DNA of 64,000 nt from positions 3,457,001 to 3,521,000 of the forward strand of contig NC_083534.1 in NCBI RefSeq assembly GCF_032362555.1. The letters run 5' to 3'. The position numbers and the translations under genes are program-made. The first letter of the stretch is position 1. Each line of letters begins with the position of its first letter. The stretch is from Amyelois transitella (lineage: Eukaryota > Arthropoda > Insecta > Lepidoptera > Pyralidae). Under the pieces are notes generated by a model. That model was not told the DNA's origin. It was given only the letters and a program-made list of their open reading frames with translations, and searched no databases. This document shows positions 11,184 through 23,400 of the stretch, one piece after another.

Positions 11184-12209
11184 ATGTCTAATAGCAATAT
11201 ATTCATGAAATCCGGCTTCGTCCGGGCGCCTTTACAAAATGGAGTCGGTCGTTACGTTTGTCAGCTTCAAAGAATAGTTCTCAAATTCTGCAAAACTCAT
11301 GGAGGAAGCAGAGGCATCAGGTAAGCAGGTATATTATGAAGGTGTCCGTATACTGAGAATAACTTCGTGATTTAGCATCGAGCGTCATTGGCAGAGTGAT
11401 TAAGATAACTTTTTCTTAACGTAATACTTTCCAGCTTCTCGTTAAAGACAATTTCAAACTGTATATACAAATTTCAGAGATTTCATTGAACAAGATATGG
11501 TGGAGTTTGCCAAGCAGAACCCCGGGGTAGTGATGTATCTCAAACCGCGCCGTCACCGCAGTCCTATAGTTGTGGCCGAGTATTGTAAGTAGTTTGTTAT
11601 ATTAAATTTATAACCAGCACTCTTATACACTCCTATACTTATACTTATAATACCTATAATACACTCCTTATTAATATTTTAAAAAGAATAGATTTCCATT
11701 TTTGATATTCACAAAAACGCACAAATTGTAAAATCCTGTTACTTAGTATAGTTAAGTTTGTGATATGAAATAAAATATTTTTCTTTCTTTCATTTATTTT
11801 TATAAAAAAAGGCAATCATGGATATGAAAAAATGCATATGCAAATGTTGAGTACCAGTAAAATATCATTGAATTCATCACTCTCTAAAATTTCAGTGAAC
11901 GGTGACCGCGTATGGATGAGCATGCACAACAAAACCCACTCCGAAATCACCAAATGGATCGAGACATTGAGGACGCAACAAGGGGACATTTCAGCCACAC
12001 GTCTCCGGAAATACCAATATACGGACCATCCGTCCATTCAAGGACCCTGGACGCCGTGGACGTTCAAGAAACCTGAGCTGAACACCGCAGAGTTTCCTAG
12101 CGAGAAGTTTGGAAGAAATGACAGGCTTCCGTTATCCGCTACGGAGCAATTGAGGATCATGTTTGAAAAGCAGAAACTGAGTGAGAAAGAGATACCTACG
12201 GCTGAATAG
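11184..12209 (+). CDS. mRpL43: mitochondrial ribosomal protein L43 (mL43)
   Basis: Three exons, 11184-11320, 11478-11584 and 11896-12209 (TAG at 12207-12209), encode 185 residues. The introns are GT-AG; an Arg codon is split ag|a and a Leu codon t|tg. The N-terminus shows the family signature [12 protein letters not shown] followed by [26 protein letters not shown] at the second junction and HPSIQGPW further on also match animal MRPL43. The family has a thioredoxin-like L51/S25/CI-B8 fold and is a structural protein of the large mitochondrial ribosomal subunit. Length fits insect members, with a charged C-terminal extension ending EKEIPTAE. Introns are short (157 and 311 bp), as expected for a housekeeping gene. 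AATAAA signals follow near 12546 and 12635. No TATA box is evident. Confidence 0.95.
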
Positions 12210-12758
12210 ATTAGACTGAGTAGTGATATGGAGTATCTAGGATTATCAGTTTCTTTAGAACTAGTGACCTGCCCCGGTTTCGCACTTTTAGCATTTATAC
12301 ATATAAACTTCAATTTTAAATCAGCCTGTCTATTAAAAAAATTGCATCAAATTTGGTCATGTAGTTTTAGCATGCACATACTGAGAGGCAAACGCAAAAA
12401 AAGCAACTTTGCTTTATGCTATGAAGTGAAGACCTGACGAAGAAGATTTGACTTTACGTACACCTTACACTTGAAGATACTCTTTGTATGGGCCATCTGT
12501 CTCTATAAAGAAGTTAAAGTAATGGTTATAACATATTAAAAATGGAAATAAACCAAATCTCAACAAAAATTCTGACCAGTGATAATAACAGCCTCTGGTC
12601 TATAGTTTTGTAAGTTTGTAGATAGTTATGTATAAAATAAAAAGCATAAAGAATAAAATTGGTATTTTATTTTCTGAGTTTTGGTTGCGAAATATTTGAG
12701 AAACGCTTTTAAAAATTTTGAAATTTTCAAAATTTGCTAACGTGAATGGAGTGTAAAT

Positions 12759-12958
12759 CTATACTAATATTATAAAGCTGAAGAGTTTGTTTGTTTGAAC
12801 GCGCTAATCTCAGGAACGACTGGTCCGAATTGAAAAAATCTTTTTGCATTGAATAGACCATTTATCGAGGAAGGCACGCTGCAACTATTGGAGCGAAGAA
12901 ATAATGGTAAATGTGAAAAAAAGGGGAAAATAATTTATCCTTGAGGGCTTCAATCAAA
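12759..12958 (+). repeat. dispersed element D, 3'-shortened
   Basis: Contains TACTAATATTATAAAGCTGA, TTTATCGAGGAAGGC and CCTTGAGGGCTTCAATCA. Confidence 0.8.
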
Positions 12959-13439
12959 TAAGCATTTTAACTGGAAAATATTTATTAAATATTTCAACAA
13001 AATTAACAATGTAACACCTTAGAGCTAAACTTTAATGTAAAAGAAATTTATTTGCAAAGAATCACTGAAACAATCAAGAAATGCAAACATTAAGAAAAAT
13101 TTAATACCTTTCACTAGCACATCATTTTTTCTCATGGGTGACATAAAATTTCCTACTCAACAGGGGTAGCATAGCACGCGATAAACTATCGCTGTTTCGC
13201 TTTTTATTATGACGTGTAATGGGACAGCGATAGTTAAGCGCGGGAAATAAAAAGTTAACGCGCGCACCACGCTAGCCACGCTGGAACGGTCATGTCCTGT
13301 AGAAGCCTGTTGGCTATAACTACCTTCAGAGTCATAAATAGTTGATGATTTCACTAAATTCGTGGTGCTCAAAAGAAAAGCCATATTGTCCGTTGGTTGC
13401 CTTCTGCATAGATCTTGTGAGCAAGATGTTAGATAACAT

Positions 13440-13540
13440 ACATTACATAAAATCACGCCTTTCCCGGAGGGGTAGGCAGAGACTACCTATTTCCACTTGC
13501 CACAATCTCTACATACTTCCTTCGCTTCATCCACAACAAT
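13440..13540 (-). mobile_element. LINE 3' end fragment
   Basis: Contains CATAAAATCACGCC, TTTCCCGGAGGGGTAGGCAG and CTTCCTTCGCTTCATCCACA, as in the other LINE tails. Confidence 0.8.
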
Positions 13541-13565
13541 AACAATACAACAACATACATTCATT

Positions 13566-13799
13566 CATATAATCACGTCCTTGCGGGGAAGACACAACAA
13601 AGCCAGCAGTCTTGAAAGACTGATAGGACATGTTGAGCTGTTAAGCTTACTGATAGTATTGAGATTCAAATAGCGACAGGCCTTAAAGAAGAATCTCAAG
13701 TTTATAAGTCTATCCCTTAGTCGGCTTTTACGACATCCATGGGAAAGAGATGGAGTGGTCTTATTCGCTTTCCTACTAGTGCTGGAAACCACGCAGCAC
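13566..13799 (-). repeat. SINE-A, diverged near-full copy
   Basis: Order of motifs as in the family: ATAATCACG, GCGGGGAAGACA, GAAAGACTGATAGG, TTGAGATTCAAATAG, TTACGACATCCATGGGAAAG and a mutated hairpin end. Confidence 0.8.
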
Positions 13800-14172
13800 C
13801 AATGTTAGACAAGATGTACAAAATAAAAAAGTGAGACGTCTACCCCATTATTTACAAACGTTGACAGATGTTTCCATGTAGCAGGAAGTGGAGAATTAAG
13901 AAAACAGGAGAAAAGATGTGCGAGAGAGAAAGAAAGAACAGTAATAGGAGCTAGCTTACATTACATTGATTTTTTAAACCAATATGAAACCGAAGATTTG
14001 ATAATATGTTGCCATTTTGATCACACCTATCCTTGGCAATTTTACTGAATGTTCCAAGGGTCGCCTGGCCCATTTCTCGGGTATTCCGGAGTGGAGCTGC
14101 TGGGCCCTAGTTCCTCCTACACCGGAAACTAAGTTACCAGGGTGTGCAGTATTGACTGGCTCGATACTTGAA

Positions 14173-15826
14173 CTACCTTATCTTCTTCTTAGAGCTAACA
14201 TAATGACTATTTTTCATATGAACAGTAACGTATCTAGGGGACTTGAATATCTTTCCGCACAGCTCACAACTATGGACTTTCCCGTCATCGTAATGGACTC
14301 TCCTAATGTGCGCTGCTAAATAAACTTCACTTGCCAATCTGGAATTGCAAATTTCACAATGAACAGGCTTACTGTGTACGTTCCTTACGTGTTTTTGCAT
14401 ACAATCTTTGCTGTCAAAAGTAGCATCGCATTGTCTACATTCGGCTTTCCCAATGTTTACGATTTCAATTTTCTTGTTCGCACTCTTTTCGTTATTATTT
14501 CTTTTCATTTTATTACCAACCAGACACGGGTGTCTTTTCAAATTCTTTTTGCATTTATATATCTTTTTGCAAATGTCACATTGATATGTTCGTTGCGAGT
14601 GTACATCACTCATATGCGCATGCCAATGCTTGTAATTGAAAGTCTTATGGCAAATTACACATTGGTGTGGTCTTTTCGTTATTGGTAGATGTTCGTTGTT
14701 ATTGTCTATGCTTATTATTTTTTTTAAATCTTCATTTGTATGATGTTCTGTATCTTTAGAGATATTATTCGTTTCGGAAATTTTATCAGTAGTTTCGTAG
14801 TTGTTAATAATTACTTGATGCTCTAAATTATTATTGTCTTCAGTTATTTCTTTTTTGATGTCTTCAACTGTGTTAATTTCAGCATTTATAGAAGTTTTTT
14901 CATTTTCTTTAATACATTTTGAGCTAAATTCGTTATTATTATCAGATTTCTTAATGTTGTCAATACATTGGTCCTCAGGATTAAACTCAATATATTCACA
15001 TTTTATTACTATATCATCAGGACCTGTTACAGGTTCCAATTTTATATTGTTTTGTAAGTTTGTTTGGTTCATTTCAACCCTTAAAATGTTTAATGATCCA
15101 TAGGAGCCTAATATTTCATCGGGCAATTTGACTAGTTGCACAAATAAATGTGTTATGTTATGTCGCTGTAGGCTGTAGCTGTAACAATAAGTAAAATAGG
15201 TAGTAGCTAAGGTTTATGATTTTTTTTTGTCAACAAATAACACAAGTAACATTATTGATTTTGTAAGATACTTGTAACAAGAAAGATTTTTTTGGGTTTT
15301 ACTAGGTATGTAAAATTACACATGTCAATTCTGAAACTTTGTACAATGAGCGACCAAGACTGTGATTAATAGCCAGAAATTAAAGGCTGTAAGTAGGTTT
15401 AATAATTATAATGAATATTTTATTCGGACCTAGGTACTTGTATAAAATATTTCATTGCAAGGTAAATTTCAGGTTCAGGATTAAATTTATACCACACACA
15501 TGTATGTATCCCGTGTTAATCCATTACGGGGTGGACAGAGTCTTTAGTTACAAGACTTGTATGTCATATATGTATAGCTAAATTCAAAGACCGTTGCTAG
15601 CATACTGCTTTAAAGATGAATCTACCCACCTGTCTATAAAAAGTCTATTGCAACGAAAGCACCTTTGCAAATCATCCAAGTGCTTGTAGCCTACAGCGAC
15701 AATTTCTTCTATCCCAAACTGGTTTATTTTTCGAATTTCCTCATCTATACACAACTCATTTGAATCCTCCAGATATACAACGAATTCCGTTTCTTCCTTT
15801 ATATCACAGTCATATGAAAAATCCAT
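14173..15826 (-). CDS. C2H2 zinc-finger protein, 400 aa, six fingers, two exons
   Basis: Exon 1 is 15826-15630 (ATG at 15826-15824) and exon 2 is 15178-14173 (stop at 14175-14173), with a 451-bp intron, donor GTGGGT and acceptor TTACAG. The phase-2 donor joins to make a Ser codon, and this join completes a canonical finger C-x2-C-x12-H-x3-H at residues 56-76 (CFRCNRLFID/SYSLQRHNITH), which strongly supports the model. Residues 80-235 are acidic and Asn/Lys-rich linker. Further fingers lie at about 239-259 (irregular, x11 between Cys and His), 266-284 (ends H-x-C, degenerate), 313-334, 340-361 and 370-391 (all C-x2-C-x12-H-x4-H). The protein ends in a basic KKKIR tail. It is presumably a nuclear DNA-binding protein; the target is unknown. 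There is no ZAD or BTB domain. Confidence 0.88.
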
Positions 15827-17385
15827 TATTTGAAATTGAAATCGCTTAGCAAAACGTGTAACTTGCTTTGTTTATATTTTGATTTTTCGTCCTATATCCT
15901 TTGATTTGAAAATTTGAATTGTTTTTACACGTTTTGGCAGTGACAATTGAATAGTTGACATTATTTGCAACTTTTTAAAATTGTTTTCTTTTGCAAAGGT
16001 ATTTGTGCCATGTTGCTTAATCTTTCACACAAATAAAAAAAGAGATGTCATGTTTCTGTAGACTGTCTAGGTAGACAGAGAATGAAGAAAAAAAACGCTG
16101 CCCTTGTTTGTACAAGATGAGTGGTGTCTGTCTACTGTGAATGCGCTAAAACATCTAGACAGATGGTTATAATATTTATAAAAAAAAAAATACCTAAGTA
16201 CGAATGATTAGTTCCAAACATAATTTATTAGCGACGATATTTTTTTTCTATATGTTTTATATTAGATATTTTGATGGGAAAATGATACAGGTACTTTTGT
16301 ATATAATTAAAATAGTAATCAAATTTTAAACTTAATCTGTTGATATGCACGGTTCATAGCCTGGTATGGAGATAGATCCAACATGTACAGGCCTTGTAAT
16401 TGTTAGACGTTTACAGGTACAATGTGTAGGTACTCTGAGCCACATAGAAAATTATATCATTCTCGTATGTGGCGGAGATATCCCGAATGCATACTTTACG
16501 TGACCCACATCTCAGAATGTGAACACATCAAGACATCTTTTTCAGTAGATAGGCTGTAGGACAATTAAAAGAAATTGTACTAGGTAAATGATTTTAAACT
16601 GAGGGTTCGCGTTGCATTATATTAATCATAGGTACTAGCTGTGCCCGCGACTTCGTCCGCGTGGAATAGTTATTTTGGGCATCATTGAAGCCCTCAAGGA
16701 TGAATAATTTCCCCCGTTTTTTTCACATTTTCCATTACTTCTTTGCTCGTTATTGTTGCAGCGTGATGTTATATACCCTAAAGCCTTCCTCGATAAATGG
16801 TCTATTCAACGCAAAAAGATTTTTTTTCAAACCAGTAGTTCCTGAGATTAGCGCGTTCAAACAAACAAACTCTTCAGCTTTATAATATTAGTATAGATTA
16901 CAATGATCCCTTGGTAAATGAAACGTCCACGGTAAGAAAAAGGTACGTTTCGTGTGCATAATAGGTACATGTATTATATAAAGAAGGTACTAGGTAGCTA
17001 CCTCATGTACGGTCGGATTGAGAACCTACTGCTTTTTTAAAGTCGGTTAACAATAACATGCCAAGAGTACCCGAAACCGACGCGCTTTCATGATACATAG
17101 TTTTATATTTATTATTCTTAAAGTGATCTCAAGATGCTTAAAAAAATATTCATTCATATAGTCACGTCTATATCCCTTGCGACCAGACACAGCCAACAGT
17201 CGCACTGATATAAGAAGTATCAACCCTCAAAAAAATGATAGGTGCTAACTTTAAAAAGATGATGACATTATTCTGTTTCATTTCAAGCAAAACCGCGCGG
17301 GTGTCATGTACTAAAATGCAGGGTACCTACATTATAATTGGACCAGTTTTGTTTGCATCGGTTGGATGGGTATTGCAAAAGTGCA
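15827..17385. other. intergenic, between divergent zinc-finger and cuticular protein genes
   Basis: Mostly unique AT-rich DNA. It holds element D at 16632-16896, a GAGAACCTACTGC...GTCGG motif near 17015 and a SINE-A remnant at 17155-17205. The promoters of both genes should lie here, but only the TATA box at 17386 can be named. Confidence 0.6.
16632..16896 (-). repeat. dispersed element D, full length
   Basis: Begins GCTGTGCCCGCGACTTCGTC and ends TTATAATATTAGTATAGA, the reverse of the copy at 8833. Confidence 0.88.
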
Positions 17386-17392
17386 TATAAAG
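17386..17392 (+). promoter_or_regulatory. TATA box of the RR-1 cuticular protein gene
   Basis: TATAAAG lies 61 bp upstream of the ATG at 17447 of the cuticular protein gene. A start site about 30 bp downstream (near 17415) would give a short leader of about 30 bases, which is usual for TATA-driven insect cuticle genes. The transcription start itself is inferred. Confidence 0.6.
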
Positions 17393-17446
17393 AATGAAAT
17401 GCAGTTATGGACCGCATTGTGTGTTTGTTTGTGCTGTGCAGTGATC

Positions 17447-20400
17447 ATGAGGGTATGTACTTTGACGAAAAAAAAAGTTCATGGATACAAGTATTTATCC
17501 GTAACGGGATAGGCAGAGACAAGATCTGGTCTCGGTACTACATTTTTGATTTAGATAATGACAGGACTAGCTTTGACGGCCTCTGTGGCGCAGCGGTATG
17601 ACGCTTGTCTGCGACATCGGAGGTCCCGGGTTCGAATCCCGGCCAGGGCATGATGAGAAAAGAACTTTCTCTGATTGGCCCGGGTCTTGGATGTTTATCT
17701 ATATAAGTATTTCTTATAAAATACAGTATCGTTGAGTTAGTATCTCGTAACACAAGTCCCGAACTTACTTTGAGGCTAACTCAATCTGTGTAATTTGTCC
17801 CGTATATATTTATTTATTTGAACTGGCTAAGTGCGAGTCGGATGAGCACAGGAAGGGTTCTTTACGTCTGACTATTACGGTTCATGAGTTACACAGCTTG
17901 TAGACCAGCTATACTCAACCTTTTTTTTACTAGGGCCAAAAAACGTTTCCGTCGTGGGATCCGGGCCCCAAGCGAGAAATTCAAATTTTATTTGCATAAT
18001 ACGAGTACAACAAATAATGAATAAATAAAAATAAATAAATAACAACAAACAAATTATCATTATAGGTGATACCTAAATAAAAAGTAAATCAGAGGTGATT
18101 TACTTCATTGATGAGAAGATGATTGAAAAAATATATTTTATTGCGATATTTGATACTGTGGACACTTTTTCACAATTTTATTTAGATCGGGCTTCTTGCT
18201 ACATGCTACTATTATTACATCATCAATGCTCAAATGCAAAAACTTTAGAAGCGGTAACAAACTGCACTGCAGCATTTTCTTCAACAATGTCAACTTCACA
18301 AATATCCAAACTTAGAATAGAATGTGGACGAGAGAATACATTGTATGTATGTATATATGTATGTAGATATAATGACGTTATGGAACAAGAAATAAGTAAA
18401 TGCGCGCGTTCCACTCGCACTTCTACGGTATTTTTATTGGGAATTTTAGTACATAGTAAAAATAAAATCACTTTGTATTGAATTCGTATAAAATTGAATT
18501 ATTATAAACTAGAGACCGCCGGCGACTTCGTCCGCATGGAAACCCTATCGATCCCGCGGGAACTCCGGGATAAAAAGTAGCCTTTATGTTATTCTGGGTT
18601 TTCAGCTTCCTACATACCAAATTTCATCGTAATCGGTTCAGTAGTTTTTGCGTGGAAGAGTAATAAACATCCATCCATACTGACATCCTACAAACTTTCG
18701 CATTCATAATATTTGTAGGATGTGCATAAAACGAAAAAAGTTTACAGTGATCATGGCAGTGGAAAGATGTAATTTCTACTTAAAAGTGATACAGAATTTG
18801 CTTTATAATAATAAGTAAATAAATAAATATATACGGGACAAATTACACAGATTGAGTTAGCCTCGAAGTAAGTTCGAAACTTGTGTTACGAGATACAAAC
18901 TCAATGATACTATATTATATAATAAATACTTATAGTATATAATATATAAATTATAAAGTACAATCCCCTCATTTTTTCTATTTGTAAGCTTTTATCATAG
19001 GTCATAACTGAAGATCAGCGTATTGCTCTATAGCAATAAATTCCTTGAGTTGTGACCTTTTTGTATTGTTGCAACTCTTCCGCGTAAACTTATTTGCGGG
19101 CACACTCATGCCTTGAGTTCATTCAAATGACGTTAACTTTTTTTTAGTGAACCGATTTCGATGAAACAAACTTTAAATGTTATTCCGAGTTAAAACAAAG
19201 CAATTGGTGAATCGGTTCAGTATTTTCGGAGATAAGCGTGATACATACACATACATACAGACAGACAGACAGACAGACAGACAAAAGAATTAAAAAAAAA
19301 AACCATTTTTGCTTTCTATTATTCATTCTAATTGCCCCTCTATCCATTTCAGTCGAAAATACTAAAATCTTGGGTTTTGTTAAATTTCAAATATCACTTT
19401 CAGCTTATATGTTTGTGGTGTTTCCTTGTGGCTGCGACTGCGCAGGATGATGGATTTTACGCGCCGCAGACTTTCAAACAACAGGTGAGTAATTCATGAT
19501 CATCTTCTTACATACCTACATATTTATACATATAATATCCTAGCGGGGTAGACAGATCCAGCAGTCTTAAATGGCTGATAATTATGTATACATACATACA
19601 TATGGTCACGTCTATATCGTTTGCGGGGTAGACAGTGCCAACAGTGTAAAAGACTGAATGGCCACGTTCAGCTATTTGGCTTGATGATAGAATTGAGATT
19701 TAAATAGTGACAGGTTGATACCTAGCTCATCGTCTAGAAGAAGAATCCTGTAGGAAGTATAGTTATAAAGTTATTTATTCCTACAGAAGATAGAAGGAGA
19801 AAAGAGGAGAAAATAATCAGTTTTAAATGTTTATATTATTCAACGTAAAAATTAAGAAACCTATGACAATAATTTTTTTTGACATATCTCTAACAAACAA
19901 CATCATGGCAACCGTTGCTATGGCGTATACCAAGAAGGTTGCCTACAATTCCAAATTTACAAGCCTATCCCTAAGTCGCCTTTTACGATATCCATGGGAA
20001 ACAGACGGAGTGATCCTATTCTTTTTTTTAACTGGTGCCGGGAACCACACGGCACGATCAATTATCACAATACAATTAAACAATTAGCTTAGTTAAGCAA
20101 CTGCACCTTGCTTCGCTTCACAGTTGACTGGATATTTGTAGCTGAGTTGACGTAATGTACCTATCATTAAAATACCAGATAAGGTCGAGTGATTGTCGAC
20201 ATACTGACCTATGAAATATATGGTTATACGCCCAACCTGAATGTCTATGAGGAAACCAAACATACCAAACATAAACATCCTACTAATATTATAAATGTGA
20301 CCTAGACGAACGTATCTTGATCAAATTAAGGACGTCCTGGTAAATGGTCAGGTCAAAAGTACCCGAAACCGCCGAGCTTGCATGAAGAGAGTTATGAATG

Positions 20401-23400
20401 TTAATGAAGCGAAGGAAGTGTGCAGAGATCGTGGCAAGTGGAAAGAGGTAGTCTATGTCTACCCCTCCGGGAAAGAGGCGTATTCGCGACAGTGGACGAT
20501 CGATCATCATCATACATACATACATATCACGTCTTTATCCCTTGCGGGGTAGACACAACAGTCAACAAACATCCATACTGACATCCTGACATACTCACAA
20601 ACATTCGCATTTATAATATTAGTAGGATATAATATGTAATTTGTGCATGTAAATTGCATCGCGACCAATGTAAGGCTAATAACTTTTTCGGAATTACATA
20701 CTTACATATATATCATCACGTCTATATCTATCTCTTAGTCTTGAATAGACTGCACGACCACGTTCAGTTGTATTGCTTGATGATAGAATTGAGATTGAAA
20801 TGGTGACAACTGTCTGTTGACTCTGTCCACCCCGCAAGGGATATAGACGTGATTATTAAACGACATGTGTGAATCAAGTACATGTTGCCTTCAGGTGGAT
20901 TCAAATTGAGGTGACAACTGTCTGTTGGCTCTGTCTACCCCGCATGGGATATAGACGTGATTATTTAAAGACGTGTGTGAATCAAATACATGTTGTCTTC
21001 AGGTGGTGCGTCCACTCTTTGCCCCGGTTCAGCCATGGGATGTGTCAAGGGATCAAGTCAGATGGACGAAGTTATGTATTTTTAGACACTCATACATACA
21101 TATGTTTACGTCTATATCCCTTGCGGGGTAGACAGAGCCAACAGTCTTGAAAAGACTGAATGGCCATGTTCAGCTATTTGGCTCAATGATAGAATTGAGA
21201 TTCAAATAGTGACAGGTTGCTAGCCCATCGCCCAGAAAAGAATCCCAAGTTTGTAAGCCTATCCCTTAGTCGCCTTTTACGACATCCATGAGAAAGTGAT
21301 GGAGTGGTCCTATTTTTTATTTAAAATAAATGATTATTTGATTAACAAGAGTGTTTCTGTTTGAGGACTCACACTAGTTTTCGTGGTGAAAGAAAGAAAG
21401 AAAGAAAGAAAAATGTTTATTTGGCGCAAGATGTAACATTGAATCTGTCACTATTTGAATCTCAATTCTATTATTAAGCCAAACAACTGAACGTGGCCTG
21501 TCAGTCTTTTCACTGTTGGCTCTCTCTACCCCGCAAGGGATATAGACGTGATAATATGTATGTAAGCAGAGTTCGCGGGTTGAAATGACGGCGTGACCGT
21601 GTAATCAGACTGTGGCGACATCTCTACGCCACTCGTCACAACATCCAATCAAACAACTACTGTCAATCATCGCGAAGAAATTGACGCGCTCAACCTATAG
21701 CAGCGAAGAATCTAAATCGCGATTTCAAAGATTTCATGTATTTGAGCATAAATACAACCTCCGACACAACATCGTCTGTCGCGCGGTTCCCCAGGCGTCA
21801 CACCAGCCTGGCGGAAGATCTTCCCTTTGGTGGCGGTCGAGCCGAGTCATCGCTCCCACTACAAGCCTATTGCCCTTTTGAACTCTGATTAATCTTCCCC
21901 TTTTGTCAACAGGTGGAGCCCTCTTACCGCGGTGGATTATTTTCACCTGCCAATAATGACGTCACCCCTCAGAGTACAATAGTCGAACCATGGAGACCCA
22001 AAATAGGACCTGCCTTCGAATCTTGGGGAGGTTAGTGCGCATGCTTTGGTGTCTTGTTTATAGTAAAGCCGCGTCACGAAAATATGTGTAAACGAACTGG
22101 AAAAGTGGAAAGATGTAGTCTCTGCTTAACCGTTCGAGAAAGAGTGACTGCACACATGCTTATCTAGAGTTGAGTTGTATTTTATTTATTTTATGTTATG
22201 TATTTAAGAAGCTTGTGTACGTTGAGTTATTTCAAATAAATCCTTCATTCATTCATTCATTCACTCTGTTGGTATTTAAGTTACAAAATCGAAATGTGCA
22301 TTCGTCCATTATTTTAGATTTAAGAGATCTATATTTGTAAATTGATGTCCAATGAAAATGCTGCAGTGTAGTTTGTTCCGTCGCTTCTTCTACACATGCA
22401 CTTTGGAAGCTGTAGTTAGATTTAAGTGTACTAATAATTAGATTTAAGTAATGTGACGTCAAAAAGTGATACCTTGTATCCAATTTTGAAAATAAATCCA
22501 TTATATTCTATTCTAAAAAATTTTCGGAACCAAAATGTTGGAATGAATGAAATAAATGTATAATCCGTCAATTCGCTGCTTGCGCAATGTTGCATACGCG
22601 TTGTGATAGGCGGATGGCGTATGACGTTTGAGATGTCGAAATGGATTCTACGCTGCTATTGGTTGAGCGCGACGTACTCTCGCTGTTATTGGTTGATGGC
22701 GTGTGACGTAATATGATGTCGCCACAATAGCAATGAGTGATGATCATGACAGGTCTAATGATGGTTTCTTTGACAGGCTCCGCTCAAAGCCAGGGTGCCC
22801 CGAGGCCGGAGCCCTGGAGGCTCCCTTACAGCATTTCCAAGGAACAGCAAGCGGCCATTCTTCACCACAAGCAAGCTCTTAGTTCAGGTACATTTTGTTA
22901 TTATTAAATGGAACATAAAAGATTAAATGTAACATATTCAGGCAACTGTATGTGTAGGTAACCATGATCGATCCATTACGGAAAGCAAAATCAAATTGAA
23001 ATTTGCAAAAGCTGAAATTTTATTTCTTTGGCCGCTAAGTTTAATAACTAATGCTGAAATTAAATATTAAGAAAAAAAGAGAATAGGACCACTGCTTCTC
23101 TTTCTCATGGATGTCGTAAAAGGCGACTAAGGGATAGGCTTTATATACTTGGGATTCATCTTTTAGGCGATGGGCTAGCAACCTGTCACTATTTTAATCT
23201 CAATTCTATCATCGAGCCAAACGACTGAGCGTGGTCTTTCAGTCTTTTCAAGACTGTCGGCTCAGTCTACCCGATGTAGACGTGATTTTATGATACGTTA
23301 TGTCAAAATTCTACCCCCGTTTTAAGTATTGAGTTGAATTGAACACCAGATAAATAATACTGAATAAACGTTTTTATCGATCTATCTATCACACATAATT

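Larger units (their letters stand above)
12210..14172. other. intergenic, repeat-bearing
   Basis: Holds mRpL43 polyadenylation signals (about 12546 and 12635), element D at 12759-12958, a LINE tail at 13440-13540 and SINE-A at 13566-13799. No further gene recognised. A short piece near 14030-14160 is non-coding 3' flank of the zinc-finger gene. Confidence 0.6.

Noticed and set aside
11816..12037. Minus-strand frame over mRpL43 exon 3
   Set aside because: Antisense shadow of a conserved ribosomal protein exon.
14359..14688. 109-residue frame on the plus strand
   Set aside because: It is antisense to the zinc-finger exon; the minus-strand frame has six fingers and proper splice sites.
20305..20525. 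Short protein-like frames in LINE tails (for example 13157-13456, 20289-20525, 62158-62355)
   Set aside because: They overlap the C-terminal remnant or antisense of a truncated LINE. No complete ORF is left.
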